DNA from: JAXDJH01 sp034663635
GTDB taxonomy: Bacteria; Actinomycetota; CADDZG01; WHSQ01
NCBI GenBank assembly: GCA_034663635.1
Contig: JAXDJH010000025.1
Coordinates: forward strand, 52,484 to 116,483
DNA: 64,000 nucleotides
Reading direction: 5' to 3'
The notes under the pieces were generated by a model that was not told the DNA's origin, did no database searches, and saw only the letters and a program-made list of their open reading frames with translations. Positions 51,965 through 61,162 of the stretch are shown here, in pieces (the stretch's first letter is position 1; each line of letters opens with the position of its first letter). The position numbers were made by a program, and so were the translations under genes.

Positions 51965-53113
51965 TCAAGCGATGACCTGTTGTTTTGAACCGGGCGGGCC
52001 GGGAGGATCCGGAAGGATCGTTCGAACCGCCGCCACCGTCGCGCCCCCCACGATCCGCTTCGTCTCTTCCTTCGTCCAAGTAAATAAGGTCCCTTTGCTC
52101 GCGCATCCCTCTCGTGCGATCACAACCAAACGTCCATCAGGTAGAAACCCGATCGGTTCCGTGGAGTAACCGGCGAGAGTCCCGCCAAGCTCGGTTTTCT
52201 TGCCCGCCCACCAGACATGGGTGGTCTTGCCTTCTTCGCATGTTCCAGTCGTGTAGGCAACGCGTCCGGCAGCTTCCTCGTCGGCGAAGGTGAACTCCCA
52301 TACGACAACGTCACCCATCGGTCCGTCGGAGGAATCGAGGGTGTCCAGGCGGGCGTCGCGAATCTCGCCTTGATCGTCACTCAGTGCGAGTCGAAGCGCA
52401 TGAACGTCGTAGTGGTCATCGTGCTCCGCGGCGTAGTAGAGCGTCGTGCCGTCATGGGAGAACGCGAGCGAGAAGATCCGTCGGGCGTCCTCTCCTATCG
52501 CGAGGAGCTGAGGCTCTTTGCCGAGGTTGGTGGCAAGCCAGACTCCGTAGGTTCCGTCCTTGTCGGTTCCCGTGACCGCGATATGCGTTCCCGCGGGGTG
52601 GTAGACCACCTCGTCGTGTTCATCGAGGAACGAGATGTCGAAGGGTTTCTCGCCAAACGCGTCGACTTTCATGAGTCGACCGTTCGAGATGTACACGACG
52701 GACTTACCGGTGGGGCGAGACCACGAGACGCTCTCTGCCTCGTCGTCGATCTTGTAGGTCTTCTCGCCATCTGACCTGCGGAGATCGCCGAAGAGAACTC
52801 GATCGGCCACGGGTCCCCACTCGAGCCCATCTGGGTTGCGGACCTTCAGGGAGCACTCGAGGGCCGCGCCGTCCTTCCCGTTGAGCACGCTTCGGCCGGC
52901 GTGAAGGAGCTCGTTTCCCACAACGAACGTCAGCTGCGTCTCCCTGGTGCCTCCAAGATCGTCGCAATCCCCCCTCACCTGGAAACCGCCGATCATCTCG
53001 ATCGTGGCCGACGGCTTTGGCTCGGGAGCGCCCTCATCGAGCGCCAAATCGGTCGTGCAAGCACCTAATAGGGCAAGGCAGCAGATGAGGGCCGAAAGCC
53101 TGGATCGCGTCAC
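51965..53113 (-). CDS. Lipoprotein with beta-propeller-like (TolB-type) repeats
   Basis: 382 residues from GTG 53113. Lipobox LLGAC (Cys about residue 19) is followed by an acidic/Pro linker. The body contains WSRPTGKSVVYISNGRLMKVD, YHPAGTHIAVTGTDKDG, FSHDGTTLYYAAEHDDHYDV, a repeating WD/TolB-like pattern of about 5-6 blades. It is first in a run with the zinc-ribbon and sigma genes. Likely an outer-surface sensing or binding protein; role unknown. Confidence 0.72.
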   Translation of the reverse strand: MTRSRLSALICCLALLGACTTDLALDEGAPEPKPSATIEMIGGFQVRGDCDDLGGTRETQLTFVVGNELLHAGRSVLNGKDGAALECSLKVRNPDGLEWGPVADRVLFGDLRRSDGEKTYKIDDEAESVSWSRPTGKSVVYISNGRLMKVDAFGEKPFDISFLDEHDEVVYHPAGTHIAVTGTDKDGTYGVWLATNLGKEPQLLAIGEDARRIFSLAFSHDGTTLYYAAEHDDHYDVHALRLALSDDQGEIRDARLDTLDSSDGPMGDVVVWEFTFADEEAAGRVAYTTGTCEEGKTTHVWWAGKKTELGGTLAGYSTEPIGFLPDGRLVVIAREGCASKGTLFTWTKEETKRIVGGATVAAVRTILPDPPGPPGSKQQVIA

Positions 53114-53172
53114 CTCGTCAGCTTGCTCCGGCCCTGAACCCGAAACAAGTTCAGTCGCGAGAGGATTGACTC

Positions 53173-54498
53173 GTGGACGAACAGGTCAATTACGCCAAGA
53201 ACGGCGAGGTGAACCTCGCCTATCGCGTTCTCGGCGATGGTCCGGTCTCTCTCCTCTTCGTCCCAACCTGGACGTCGAACGTGGACCTGATCGACGACTT
53301 TCCGCCGATCCGGAGATGGCTGGACCGAGTCTCCGGTTTCTGCCGCATGATCATCCTCGATCGACGTGGCACCGGCCTGTCCGACAGAACGTTCGGAGTC
53401 GCGACGCTCGAGGAGGGGATGGACGATCTTCTGGCGGTGATGGATCACGCCGGAGTCGAGAGGGCGGCCGTTGCCGGCTTGAACGAGTCGAGCCCGCTGT
53501 GCACGTTGCTGGCCGCTACGCACCCCGATCGGATCTCGGCATTGATCTTGTACGGAGCGTTCGCTTCGACGCTCCGGGCCGACGACTACCCGTGGGCTCC
53601 CACGCAGGAAGAACGTCAGATGCAGGTCGACTTCATGATCGAGTACTGGGGCCGGCCGGAGTTCGCAACCCTGATGAATCCCGACAGTGCGCTCGACCCC
53701 GCATTCATGCGCTGGGCCGGTCGCTGGATGCGCAGCTCCATCACGAAAGATGCGCTGCGGCCCGCGTTCGAGATCCTCGCTCGAACCGACGTTCGCCACG
53801 TCCTGCCGCTCGTTCGGGTGCCGACCCTCCTGATGGCCCGCGTGGGCGACATGGTCGTGCCGATCGACAACAGTCGGTATATGGCCGAGAAGATCCCCAA
53901 CGCCAAGCTCGTCGAATTCCCAGGAAACGAGGCGCTGCCTTTCCTCGGCGACTGGGACCCGATCGCCGACGAGATGGAGGAGTTCCTGACGGGGTCCAGG
54001 TTGAAGCGCGAGACCGACCGAGTTCTTGCAACGATCCTCTTCACCGACATCGTCGGGTCATCGAAACGAGCGGCAGAACTAGGTGATCGACGGTGGAAGG
54101 AGTTACTCGACGACCACGATCGGATCGTCGCTGCCGAAGTCGACAATCACGGCGGCCGGCTCGTAAAGAACATCGGCGATGGCGCGCTCGCCACGTTCGA
54201 CGGTCCCGCGCGCGCTATCCGCGCGGCGTGCATGATCCGGCACAAGGTGAAGAGCCTCGGTTTAGAAACGAGGGCGGGCCTTCACACGGGCGAGGTCGAG
54301 TTGCGTGGCGACGATCTTGGAGGTATCGCCGTTCACATCGGAGCGCGCGTCTCCGAGCAAGCCGGCCCGGGTCAGGTCCTGGTCTCCGGTTCGATCCCTC
54401 CGCTCGTCGCGGGCTCGGGGATCGATTTCCTCGATCTCGGCGAGCGCGAGTTGAAAGGGATTCAAGGCGACTGGCGCCTGTTCGAGGTGAAGAGCTAG
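53173..54498 (+). CDS. Alpha/beta-hydrolase-like domain fused to class III adenylate/guanylate cyclase
   Basis: 441 residues from GTG 53173. Residues 5-270 match the alpha/beta-hydrolase fold, but the nucleophile elbow GxSxG reads G-L-N-E-S (102-106) and the catalytic His position reads GNEALPF, so both Ser and His appear lost. Residues 282-440 form a class III cyclase: metal Asp292 (FTDIVGSS) and Asp336 (GDGALATF) and adenine-type Lys332 (VKNIGDG) are present. It is thus a likely active cyclase with a pseudo-hydrolase ligand-sensing domain. Overlaps the convergent aminotransferase by 4 bases. Confidence 0.9.
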   Translation: MDEQVNYAKNGEVNLAYRVLGDGPVSLLFVPTWTSNVDLIDDFPPIRRWLDRVSGFCRMIILDRRGTGLSDRTFGVATLEEGMDDLLAVMDHAGVERAAVAGLNESSPLCTLLAATHPDRISALILYGAFASTLRADDYPWAPTQEERQMQVDFMIEYWGRPEFATLMNPDSALDPAFMRWAGRWMRSSITKDALRPAFEILARTDVRHVLPLVRVPTLLMARVGDMVVPIDNSRYMAEKIPNAKLVEFPGNEALPFLGDWDPIADEMEEFLTGSRLKRETDRVLATILFTDIVGSSKRAAELGDRRWKELLDDHDRIVAAEVDNHGGRLVKNIGDGALATFDGPARAIRAACMIRHKVKSLGLETRAGLHTGEVELRGDDLGGIAVHIGARVSEQAGPGQVLVSGSIPPLVAGSGIDFLDLGERELKGIQGDWRLFEVKS

Positions 54499-55592
54499 CC
54501 GACGACTTCGGCGATGAGCGAGAGCACCTTGTCCACGTGGTCCCGATCCGCGGTGCGGCCCATCAGACCGATCCTTATCGCTTTCCCGTGCGTCGGCGTC
54601 AGACCGCCCGAGATCATGATGCCTTTTTCGAGCAGGTGCTTTTGGATCGCAACGGGATCATCGGCCCACGCAGCGACGACGAGATTCGCCTCGGCCCCCG
54701 GCGCGGGCACGAGCTCGAGACCCAACTCGCGGAGGCCCTCCCTACAGTGCTTCGCAAGCTCGCCGCGTTGACCGACCCAAGCTTCGAGACCCACCTCGGA
54801 GATCCGCTCGATGCTCGACGCGAGAGCAAGGACGAGGTTCGTGGGCATCGTCACCGGATGGGGATGCCACGAGCCCCATTCCTTTCGGTACCAATCCCAG
54901 ACCTCCAGATCTAGATACCAAGACTCGGGTCGTTCGCTCCGCGCCTCGACGCGGGAGCGGCCCCCGGGGCCCAGGGCCAAGATGCCGAGACCCGGAGGGG
55001 CCTCCAGGCCCTTCTGGGTGCCGGTCACCAGACAATCGATGCCCATCTGATCGACGCGGATGATCTCTCCCCCGGCGGACGCGATCCCGTCGACCAAGTA
55101 GACGGCTCCGGCGTCGTGCGCGATGCGCGCGATCTCGTCGATCGGGTGTCGTACGCCGGTGGCCGTTTCCACGTGAACCGAAAGGACTCCGTCCGCGCCT
55201 TGCGCGGCTTCGGCGATGCGTTGGGGATCGATGGGCTGGCCGACATCGACCGGAACCTCGATGACCTCGAGGCGATGCTGCTTGGCGACCTCCATCAAGC
55301 GGATACCGAAGAAGCCGGTATTGGCGACCACCACCTTCTGACCGGATTCGAAGAGATTGAACAGCCCCGCGTCCAGGCACGTCGTGCCGGTGCCCGGGAT
55401 GATGTAGGGAAGGTCCGCGCTGCCGAGGAACGCGCCGACATTGGCCACCGTCTGCGCGTGGAGCTCGGTCCAGAGATCCCCGTAATGAGCGATCACCTGG
55501 CGACCGAGAACCTCGAGGTCCTCATCGTGTAGCTCGCCGGGGCCCGCGATCATGAGCTCGGGCATGGGCGGAAGCTTCCTTGCATCCGTCAT
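54495..55592 (-). CDS. Class V PLP aminotransferase (alanine/serine-glyoxylate type)
   Basis: 365 residues. PLP fold-type I, class V: DGIASAGGEIIRVDQMGIDC followed by GTQKGLEAPPGLG, where Lys in TGTQKG is the Schiff base. N-terminal MIAGPGELHD and GTGTTCLDAG match alanine-glyoxylate/serine-glyoxylate or ureidoglycine-glyoxylate aminotransferases. Such enzymes transfer an amino group to glyoxylate. It is divergent from the DMT transporter across a structured region. Confidence 0.86.
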   Translation of the reverse strand: MTDARKLPPMPELMIAGPGELHDEDLEVLGRQVIAHYGDLWTELHAQTVANVGAFLGSADLPYIIPGTGTTCLDAGLFNLFESGQKVVVANTGFFGIRLMEVAKQHRLEVIEVPVDVGQPIDPQRIAEAAQGADGVLSVHVETATGVRHPIDEIARIAHDAGAVYLVDGIASAGGEIIRVDQMGIDCLVTGTQKGLEAPPGLGILALGPGGRSRVEARSERPESWYLDLEVWDWYRKEWGSWHPHPVTMPTNLVLALASSIERISEVGLEAWVGQRGELAKHCREGLRELGLELVPAPGAEANLVVAAWADDPVAIQKHLLEKGIMISGGLTPTHGKAIRIGLMGRTADRDHVDKVLSLIAEVVG

Positions 55593-55665
55593 GAAGACAA
55601 TCCTAATCGACCCAATCCGAGCATCGGTGTTACCCGCCCCGATCTGAGACGTACCCCATAGCGAC

Positions 55666-55717
55666 GTCCGGGGCCGCCTGCGGTCGTCACCGCAACCGAT
55701 CGCGGCTGGCCCCGGAC
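55666..55717. repeat. Long perfect hairpin in divergent control region
   Basis: GTCCGGGGCC(GCC) (55666-55678) pairs with (GGC-T)GGCCCCGGAC (55704-55717): a 13-bp stem with one bulged base. Inside it lies a second perfect hairpin TGCGGT-CGTC-ACCGCA (55679-55694). It lies between the divergent aminotransferase and DMT genes, so it is not a normal terminator. It may be an RNA control element for one gene or an operator. I cannot assign it to a riboswitch class. Confidence 0.75.
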
Positions 55718-55759
55718 ATCATCCGGTCGGCCCGCGCAGCCTTCTTAGACTCGCTTCCG

Positions 55760-56668
55760 ATGATGCGTCCTGGAGATGTCTTGAGACTCGTGCTGCTGGG
55801 CGCGATCTGGGGGTCTTCGTATCTCTTCATCAAGATCGCGCTCGATGGATTCACGCCGATACAAGTCGTGGCGGGCCGAATGGTTGCCGGAGCCGTAACG
55901 CTCCTGATACTTCTCTATGCAAGCAAGCTGACGCTTCCACGTACTCGCCGCGTTTGGCTGCTGCTCCTGTTCATGTCGGCAGTGGCGAACGTGATCCCGT
56001 TCATGTTGATCACGTGGGGCGAGAAGTACATCTCCTCCGCGCTCGCGTCCATCTTGAACTCGACCACCCCGCTTTTCACCGCCTTGCTCGCGGGGATCTT
56101 CATAGCCGCGGAGCGTTTGACGCTATTGCGGTTCGCCGGGGTCGTGCTCGGGATGCTCGGCGTGACGGTCATCGTTGGTGTAGACGCAACGGGAGGGTCT
56201 ATGCCCGCCAAGTTGGCGATGGTCCTCGCTGCCTTCTTCTACGGCATCGGGTTCGTGTTCTCTAAGAGGAACCTGACCGGATTAGGACTCTCGCCCATCG
56301 CGATACCTGCCGGTCAACTCCTCATCGGCTCCGCTCTGACCGTTCCCTTCGCTGCACGCGACGCGGTTGTCGTATCTCCCAGCCCCGGGCTAAGCGAGAT
56401 CCTTTCGGTGATCGCCCTCGGCGTACTCGGAACGGGGATCGCTTTCGTCATCTATTACCGGCTCATCCGCGACGTCGGCGCGACCACGGCGTCACTATCG
56501 ATCTACCTGATCCCCGTCTTCGGCGCGGTGCTTGGACGGCTCGTTCTCGATGAGAAGCTCGGATGGAACGCGCTCGCGGGCGCGGTACTGGTGGTGGCCG
56601 GGATCGCGCTGGCGGAGATCGCGGCCCGCAGGAAGGGACCGGAGGTTCTTCCCGCGGTGTCGAGCTAG
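55760..56668 (+). CDS. DMT-superfamily (EamA) exporter
   Basis: 302 residues with ten predicted membrane helices arranged as two repeats of five; EamA features GAIWGSSYLFIKIALDGFTP and the second repeat (LGVLGTGIAFVIYYRLIRDVGATTAS) are typical. Members export amino acids, threonine, purines or drugs. It is divergent from the aminotransferase gene, which could hint at amino-acid export. Overlaps the convergent gene by 4 bases. Confidence 0.9.
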   Translation: MMRPGDVLRLVLLGAIWGSSYLFIKIALDGFTPIQVVAGRMVAGAVTLLILLYASKLTLPRTRRVWLLLLFMSAVANVIPFMLITWGEKYISSALASILNSTTPLFTALLAGIFIAAERLTLLRFAGVVLGMLGVTVIVGVDATGGSMPAKLAMVLAAFFYGIGFVFSKRNLTGLGLSPIAIPAGQLLIGSALTVPFAARDAVVVSPSPGLSEILSVIALGVLGTGIAFVIYYRLIRDVGATTASLSIYLIPVFGAVLGRLVLDEKLGWNALAGAVLVVAGIALAEIAARRKGPEVLPAVSS

Positions 56669-57594
56669 GGCTCCATCGAGCTCGGGTCCACCACTTCGAT
56701 GTTGCGACCGAGAACGTCGGCGAGATCGTGAGGGTCGTGGGTGTCCCAGTTCTGGCTCGGCGCTCCGGAGATGTACCAGTCGCTACCGTTGTCCGCGACG
56801 ATCATCCCGTAGGTCTTCAGCGCTTGGAGAACCACTTGTGATTGAGGCCCAAAGCCACTGATATCGAAGTTCGCTTTCAGCCGGACTCTCAAACCCATCG
56901 GCGGAAGGTCGGGGTCGTTCGAATCGCTCGCTTCGTGCGTTGCGGGGTAGATGTAGCTGCTACGTGATTTCTCGACAGTGAATCGGAGTGCGTGGTCGAT
57001 CGACCCCTCGGCATAGTCTGAGTAGCGCGCGAGCCCCGGAAGGATCGCAAGCCCCGCGGCATCGGCAGAGGTCCAGCCCTCCGGACGGAGATCGTTGGAG
57101 TTCATGTCCCAGATCGCCCCCGATCCGGCGCGCCACCTGCCGTCTTTCCGGCGGAGGCCATACAACTCGTAGAGCGTGCAGTCCGACTTGTCGACGATCA
57201 GCGCGTGCCTGTCGCTACCGGGCTCCGGTCTTGGATCGCCCTCGATCGGAACGTCTCTAGGGATCGGGTACGGGCCCTTGTCGCTCTCGTCGGCGTAGTG
57301 GAATCTCACACGTTTCTTGGGTTGATCGGCATCGACCACGATTACGGGGATACCGATCTTGTAGCCCTGGTATTTCGCTCCGAAGTCGGGGTGCAGTCCC
57401 TCGCCCATTCCAATCGATCCGATGATCGCGTCCGAGTTGTTCGCGACTGGAAGATCGTCGACTGGCGTATTCCACGCGTTGTCGGCGGGGAAGACCGGGC
57501 AGCCCGGAGCCTGAGGGATCGGATGTGCGAACGTCACGGATGACACGGCCATCAGTAGAACGAGCGTCCCGGCCATCAAGAGTCGTCGGATCAC
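56665..57594 (-). CDS. Secreted protein of unknown function
   Basis: 309 residues from GTG 57594 (GTG 57630 in frame is an alternative). Residues 1-25 form a signal peptide (RRLLMAGTLVLLMAVSSVTFA). The mature protein starts PGCPVFPADNAWNTPVDDLPVANNS; later it contains DSDRHALIVDKSDCTLYELYGL, SGAIWDMNSNDLRPEGWTSADAAGLAILPG and SQNWDTHDPHDL. The pattern fits a recurrent actinobacterial secreted family without known function; several aromatic/Asp residues suggest carbohydrate binding, which is speculation. Confidence 0.72.
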   Translation of the reverse strand: MIRRLLMAGTLVLLMAVSSVTFAHPIPQAPGCPVFPADNAWNTPVDDLPVANNSDAIIGSIGMGEGLHPDFGAKYQGYKIGIPVIVVDADQPKKRVRFHYADESDKGPYPIPRDVPIEGDPRPEPGSDRHALIVDKSDCTLYELYGLRRKDGRWRAGSGAIWDMNSNDLRPEGWTSADAAGLAILPGLARYSDYAEGSIDHALRFTVEKSRSSYIYPATHEASDSNDPDLPPMGLRVRLKANFDISGFGPQSQVVLQALKTYGMIVADNGSDWYISGAPSQNWDTHDPHDLADVLGRNIEVVDPSSMEP

Positions 57595-57651
57595 GCCTTG
57601 ATTATGGATGCCCGAGCGGAAGTGCAACACCCCTTACGAGGCCATTTCTTC

Positions 57652-60600
57652 CTACCCCATCAACTGAGTCCGATCGAGGTGATCAAGGATCACCGGGTAG
57701 ACACGATCTGCCGCGTTCTTTCCGATGAGGCAATCCTGATGGCCGAAGTCCGGGACCATGTGGACCGTATAGAGATCCGACCCGTTGGCGGCAGCGAGTT
57801 CTTCGGCGCAAGCTTTGGTGCCTTCAGGTAGGAAAACGCCACTCTCCGCTCCATGTATGAACGCGATAGGAAAATTCAGTCGATCGAGATGTTGCAAGTA
57901 GACCTCCTCCCCTGCCGCATCAACCAAATGTTCCCTTCTCGCGATCAGCGACAAGTGATGAAACATCGTGATGTTCCCGACACCGAACATCTCGTTCAGA
58001 GCGAAGTCGTGAGTCGCTTCGTTCAACTGGTCGTGCTCGTAAAGCTCTCCGTAGAGAAAGGTGATGCGATGACAGATCGCGCTATCGCATCGCTCCTCCC
58101 CCTGGATCGGATGCGCTCTCAAGATCGCATCCCAGACACGGTCGTCGAGGTGGTCCGCTTCGTCGGTATAGGCGCTTAGCGATTGAATCCCGAAGGTTTC
58201 CATAAGGGCCGGAGCATTAATCCCAGTTTTGAACGCCATGATGGGCGGAACGCGCATCTGGGTCGCCATCTGCATGCAAACGGCCGAATGGATCCCACCG
58301 AACCCTCTCAACATCGACATCGACCAGGTAGAGGAGCCGACGCAATGCACCAGGGCCTGCAACGAGGGAGCGCCGGTGACCCGTTTGACCGTCTCGATCG
58401 CGGCAGGCCAGTCGTATTGGGCGACATCGTCGCAGTTGAATTGGTCCCGGACGTAGGGCAACGAGATACTCGCGCGCCAGTCGAGAAGCCATACGTCGTA
58501 GCCCCCATCGCACAGGTACTCAACGAGATTCGTATCGATCGTGTCGATCGTGTAGGTGTTGCTCCACACACCCATCCCGTGTCCGAGGATGACCGGGCCC
58601 TTTCTTCCTCCCTTGTAGCGCGTAAGGCGCAGGCGGAAATGATCATCCGTCTCGAAGTGGTGCACCTCTGGGGCGGGGGCTCGCAATGGCCTTCGTTTTC
58701 GAGGGGGAGCGGCCGGATCAACTCGATAACGAGCGTGCTTGGCCGAGAAGACCCCTCCGTAGGTGTCGTAAAGAGATCCCGCGAACCACGCGCCGAACCG
58801 GGCCGCAGCTCCCAGCTTTGCTCCTACGTCGGACGCGTGCAACACCTCGACGGTCCTCAGCTGCCGCAGGAAATCAACGGGATCTAGCGTGAGCTCTCCG
58901 GTCGCAACCACCTCGCCCTCAGCGCTGTCCCCGTGATGGACGGTGGTGAAGAGGGTGGTCGTGTCCTTCCACATGTCGGGCCCGATGTCGTCGTGGATCC
59001 GCTTATATCCAGAGAAAAAGAATGACTTGCCCCCACGCGAGCGCAGCACGGCCTCGTAAGTCATCTTGCGTGTTTCGACCTCGTCCGGCTCGTCGACGAA
59101 AAGATTCACTCTGCCGTTGGTGACGGCCAGCGGCTCGGGATCCAGCAATGACGCCGTCACCGTGCCGATGAGAGCCCCGACGTGTTCGGGATCTTCGATG
59201 AAACGGTCCAGATCCTCGACGATCGCCGTGACCGTCAAAACACAGTCTGATTCGTGGGCCGTGGTGCCCGCCTGGATCGTCCCGTCCATACGCTCGGTAA
59301 AACGAATCCCAACAGGGCGGCTCTTTCCTCGCCGGGGTTCGACCGGCGCGAATGAGTAATCGATCGTCCAACCGCGCTCATCTGCCATGAGCGAGATCGC
59401 TCGTTCCGCAACCGCGGAGATGGTCAGGCTCGGATTCACTCCGAGAGAACGCGGGATGACGGCTCCGTCGCAGACAAAGAGGCCGGGATGGACGGCGTTT
59501 CCACTCTGTTCGGAAAAGACCCGGCACTTGTGATCGACGACGCCTTCTTCCGCGGAGTCGGCCATCACGCAGCCACCGAGAGGGTGCACCGTGATCAGGT
59601 CACGACCCACTCGGTCGGTCCACAGAGGATTTCGGATATGGGTGCCGCCATGCGCTGCCGTAGCGGCCTCGACTCCTCGGTCCAGACGTTCGAAGTTTGG
59701 CTGACGACCGACTTCAGGCCAGTCGATCCGCAGTCGGTCGTCGACCAGGTGCATGCGACCGGCACCGTCATCGTGCGACTGAGCTATGTAAGTCTGGGTG
59801 TTGTTAGAGGCTCCTTTGTAAGGCCCTTTCACCAGGCCCTCGATGCTCCGCGCCGCTTCTTCCAATTCGTCGCGCGGAGAGCGATCGCGCTCTTCCCCGA
59901 GAACCAGCCCGGTGGTCATCAGAACAGGGTGCACAAGGTCGGCGAGAGCTCCGGGGATGGCGCCCTCCTCGATGAAGAGATTGTCCTGGAAGCGCTCTTC
60001 ACCCCGTACATCGATAACGCCGGTGATGCAGGGGCCGACCGGCTCCCTGCCCTCGATGGACACGGCCCCCATCCCGATCCCGTTGACCTCCGCATCGAGG
60101 TTGTAGCCGAATGCAACGATGTCACCGTTGCCCGAGAACCGCTCGCCCAGCCGGGACGACGTCGACAGTCCCTGGGCTTTCGAACGAAGGAGGATCTCGG
60201 TCGAACCAAGGGTCCCCGCGGCCAACACGACGTTGTCTGTAGTCAGGAACATCGGAGGAGCATCGAAAACCTCCTGGCCGGTGTCTGGCGACACGAACAT
60301 GACCACCCATGAGTCGCCGCGGCGCTCTACCGAACGCACGTGAACCTCAGTGAAGATGCTTGCCCCATGATTCTTCGCATCGGGCAGGTAATTCATCAAC
60401 ACCGTGTTCTTCGAGCCCTCGTTGCAACCGGTGACGCAGTCGCCGCAGGATCGGCATTCGTTCTGCTCCACCCCAACATGGTTCACACCGGATGAGAACG
60501 AGACGTTGATCGGCAATCGACGGAACGTGCCACCGACCGCCTTTGCAGATCCCTCGAGCAGATCCATCTTCTTGAGCCTGGGCTGGTCGTTTGGATAAGG

Positions 60601-61041
60601 AGAGGGCCGCAACATCTCCAGCGCGCGATCGAACCCGGCATCCAGAACGGATGGGTCGCTGCGGATCGCCTCGGGCCAGGCCACGTCGCCGAAAACCCTC
60701 GGATCGGGCCTTACCGCGACGCTCGCGTTGATCAAGGAGGTGCCCCCGAGACCGCACCCCACAAGCACATTGATCTCTCTGTTGCTACGGAAGTCGAACA
60801 GAGCGGACTCCGACCCCAGATGGCGACGCGGGAGATCGACCTGCGTCTCGCGGATCGCCTCCCATTTCGTGTCCGGATACTCGCCCGGTACCAACTCGCG
60901 GCCCCGTTCCAGAACACAGACGGATCGACCCGCACGCGCTAGACGAGATGCCGCGATGCCACCGCCGTAACCCGACCCCACCACTACAACGTCGTAACGA
61001 TCCGACATCTCTCCGACCGGAGATGAGATGCGAGGAATCAC
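57652..61041 (-). CDS. GMC-type FAD oxidoreductase fused to alpha/beta hydrolase
   Basis: 1,129 residues from GTG 61041, with AAGGGAG 6 bases upstream (ATG 61008 is the alternative). Residues 14-45 hold the FAD-binding GSGYGG. The oxidoreductase (to about 560) has the cholesterol-oxidase/GMC pattern with HPLGGCVM and VNPSLTISAVAERA as expected active-site elements. A CRSCGDCVTGC segment near residues 196-206 gives Cys-x2-Cys-x2-Cys-x3-Cys. After a middle domain (about 575-735) a complete alpha/beta-hydrolase fold follows (about 775-1129); its nucleophile elbow reads HCVGSS with Cys at the nucleophile position. Fusion of oxidase and hydrolase suggests oxidation then ester/lactone processing of a hydrophobic alcohol or sterol; substrate unknown. 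Confidence 0.85.
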   Translation of the reverse strand: MIPRISSPVGEMSDRYDVVVVGSGYGGGIAASRLARAGRSVCVLERGRELVPGEYPDTKWEAIRETQVDLPRRHLGSESALFDFRSNREINVLVGCGLGGTSLINASVAVRPDPRVFGDVAWPEAIRSDPSVLDAGFDRALEMLRPSPYPNDQPRLKKMDLLEGSAKAVGGTFRRLPINVSFSSGVNHVGVEQNECRSCGDCVTGCNEGSKNTVLMNYLPDAKNHGASIFTEVHVRSVERRGDSWVVMFVSPDTGQEVFDAPPMFLTTDNVVLAAGTLGSTEILLRSKAQGLSTSSRLGERFSGNGDIVAFGYNLDAEVNGIGMGAVSIEGREPVGPCITGVIDVRGEERFQDNLFIEEGAIPGALADLVHPVLMTTGLVLGEERDRSPRDELEEAARSIEGLVKGPYKGASNNTQTYIAQSHDDGAGRMHLVDDRLRIDWPEVGRQPNFERLDRGVEAATAAHGGTHIRNPLWTDRVGRDLITVHPLGGCVMADSAEEGVVDHKCRVFSEQSGNAVHPGLFVCDGAVIPRSLGVNPSLTISAVAERAISLMADERGWTIDYSFAPVEPRRGKSRPVGIRFTERMDGTIQAGTTAHESDCVLTVTAIVEDLDRFIEDPEHVGALIGTVTASLLDPEPLAVTNGRVNLFVDEPDEVETRKMTYEAVLRSRGGKSFFFSGYKRIHDDIGPDMWKDTTTLFTTVHHGDSAEGEVVATGELTLDPVDFLRQLRTVEVLHASDVGAKLGAAARFGAWFAGSLYDTYGGVFSAKHARYRVDPAAPPRKRRPLRAPAPEVHHFETDDHFRLRLTRYKGGRKGPVILGHGMGVWSNTYTIDTIDTNLVEYLCDGGYDVWLLDWRASISLPYVRDQFNCDDVAQYDWPAAIETVKRVTGAPSLQALVHCVGSSTWSMSMLRGFGGIHSAVCMQMATQMRVPPIMAFKTGINAPALMETFGIQSLSAYTDEADHLDDRVWDAILRAHPIQGEERCDSAICHRITFLYGELYEHDQLNEATHDFALNEMFGVGNITMFHHLSLIARREHLVDAAGEEVYLQHLDRLNFPIAFIHGAESGVFLPEGTKACAEELAAANGSDLYTVHMVPDFGHQDCLIGKNAADRVYPVILDHLDRTQLMG

Positions 61042-61088
61042 ACAAGGCTCCCTTCTTGGATCCAAACGGAGTACGCCTCATCACGCGA

Positions 61089-61118
61089 GGAAGAGGGGCC
61101 CTTTCGGACCCCTCTTCC
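61089..61118 (-). terminator. Strong GC hairpin downstream of the FN3 protein gene
   Basis: GGAAGAGGGG and CCCCTCTTCC form a perfect 10-bp stem with a 10-base loop. It lies between the end of the 61163-61897 gene and the start of the GMC gene. No T-run follows, so it could be a Rho-assisted terminator or a transcript-stabilising structure. Confidence 0.6.
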
Positions 61119-61162
61119 GGCCGCCGGTTGCGGTCGGCGGCCGCCGCCTCGTGTTTCGGCGG

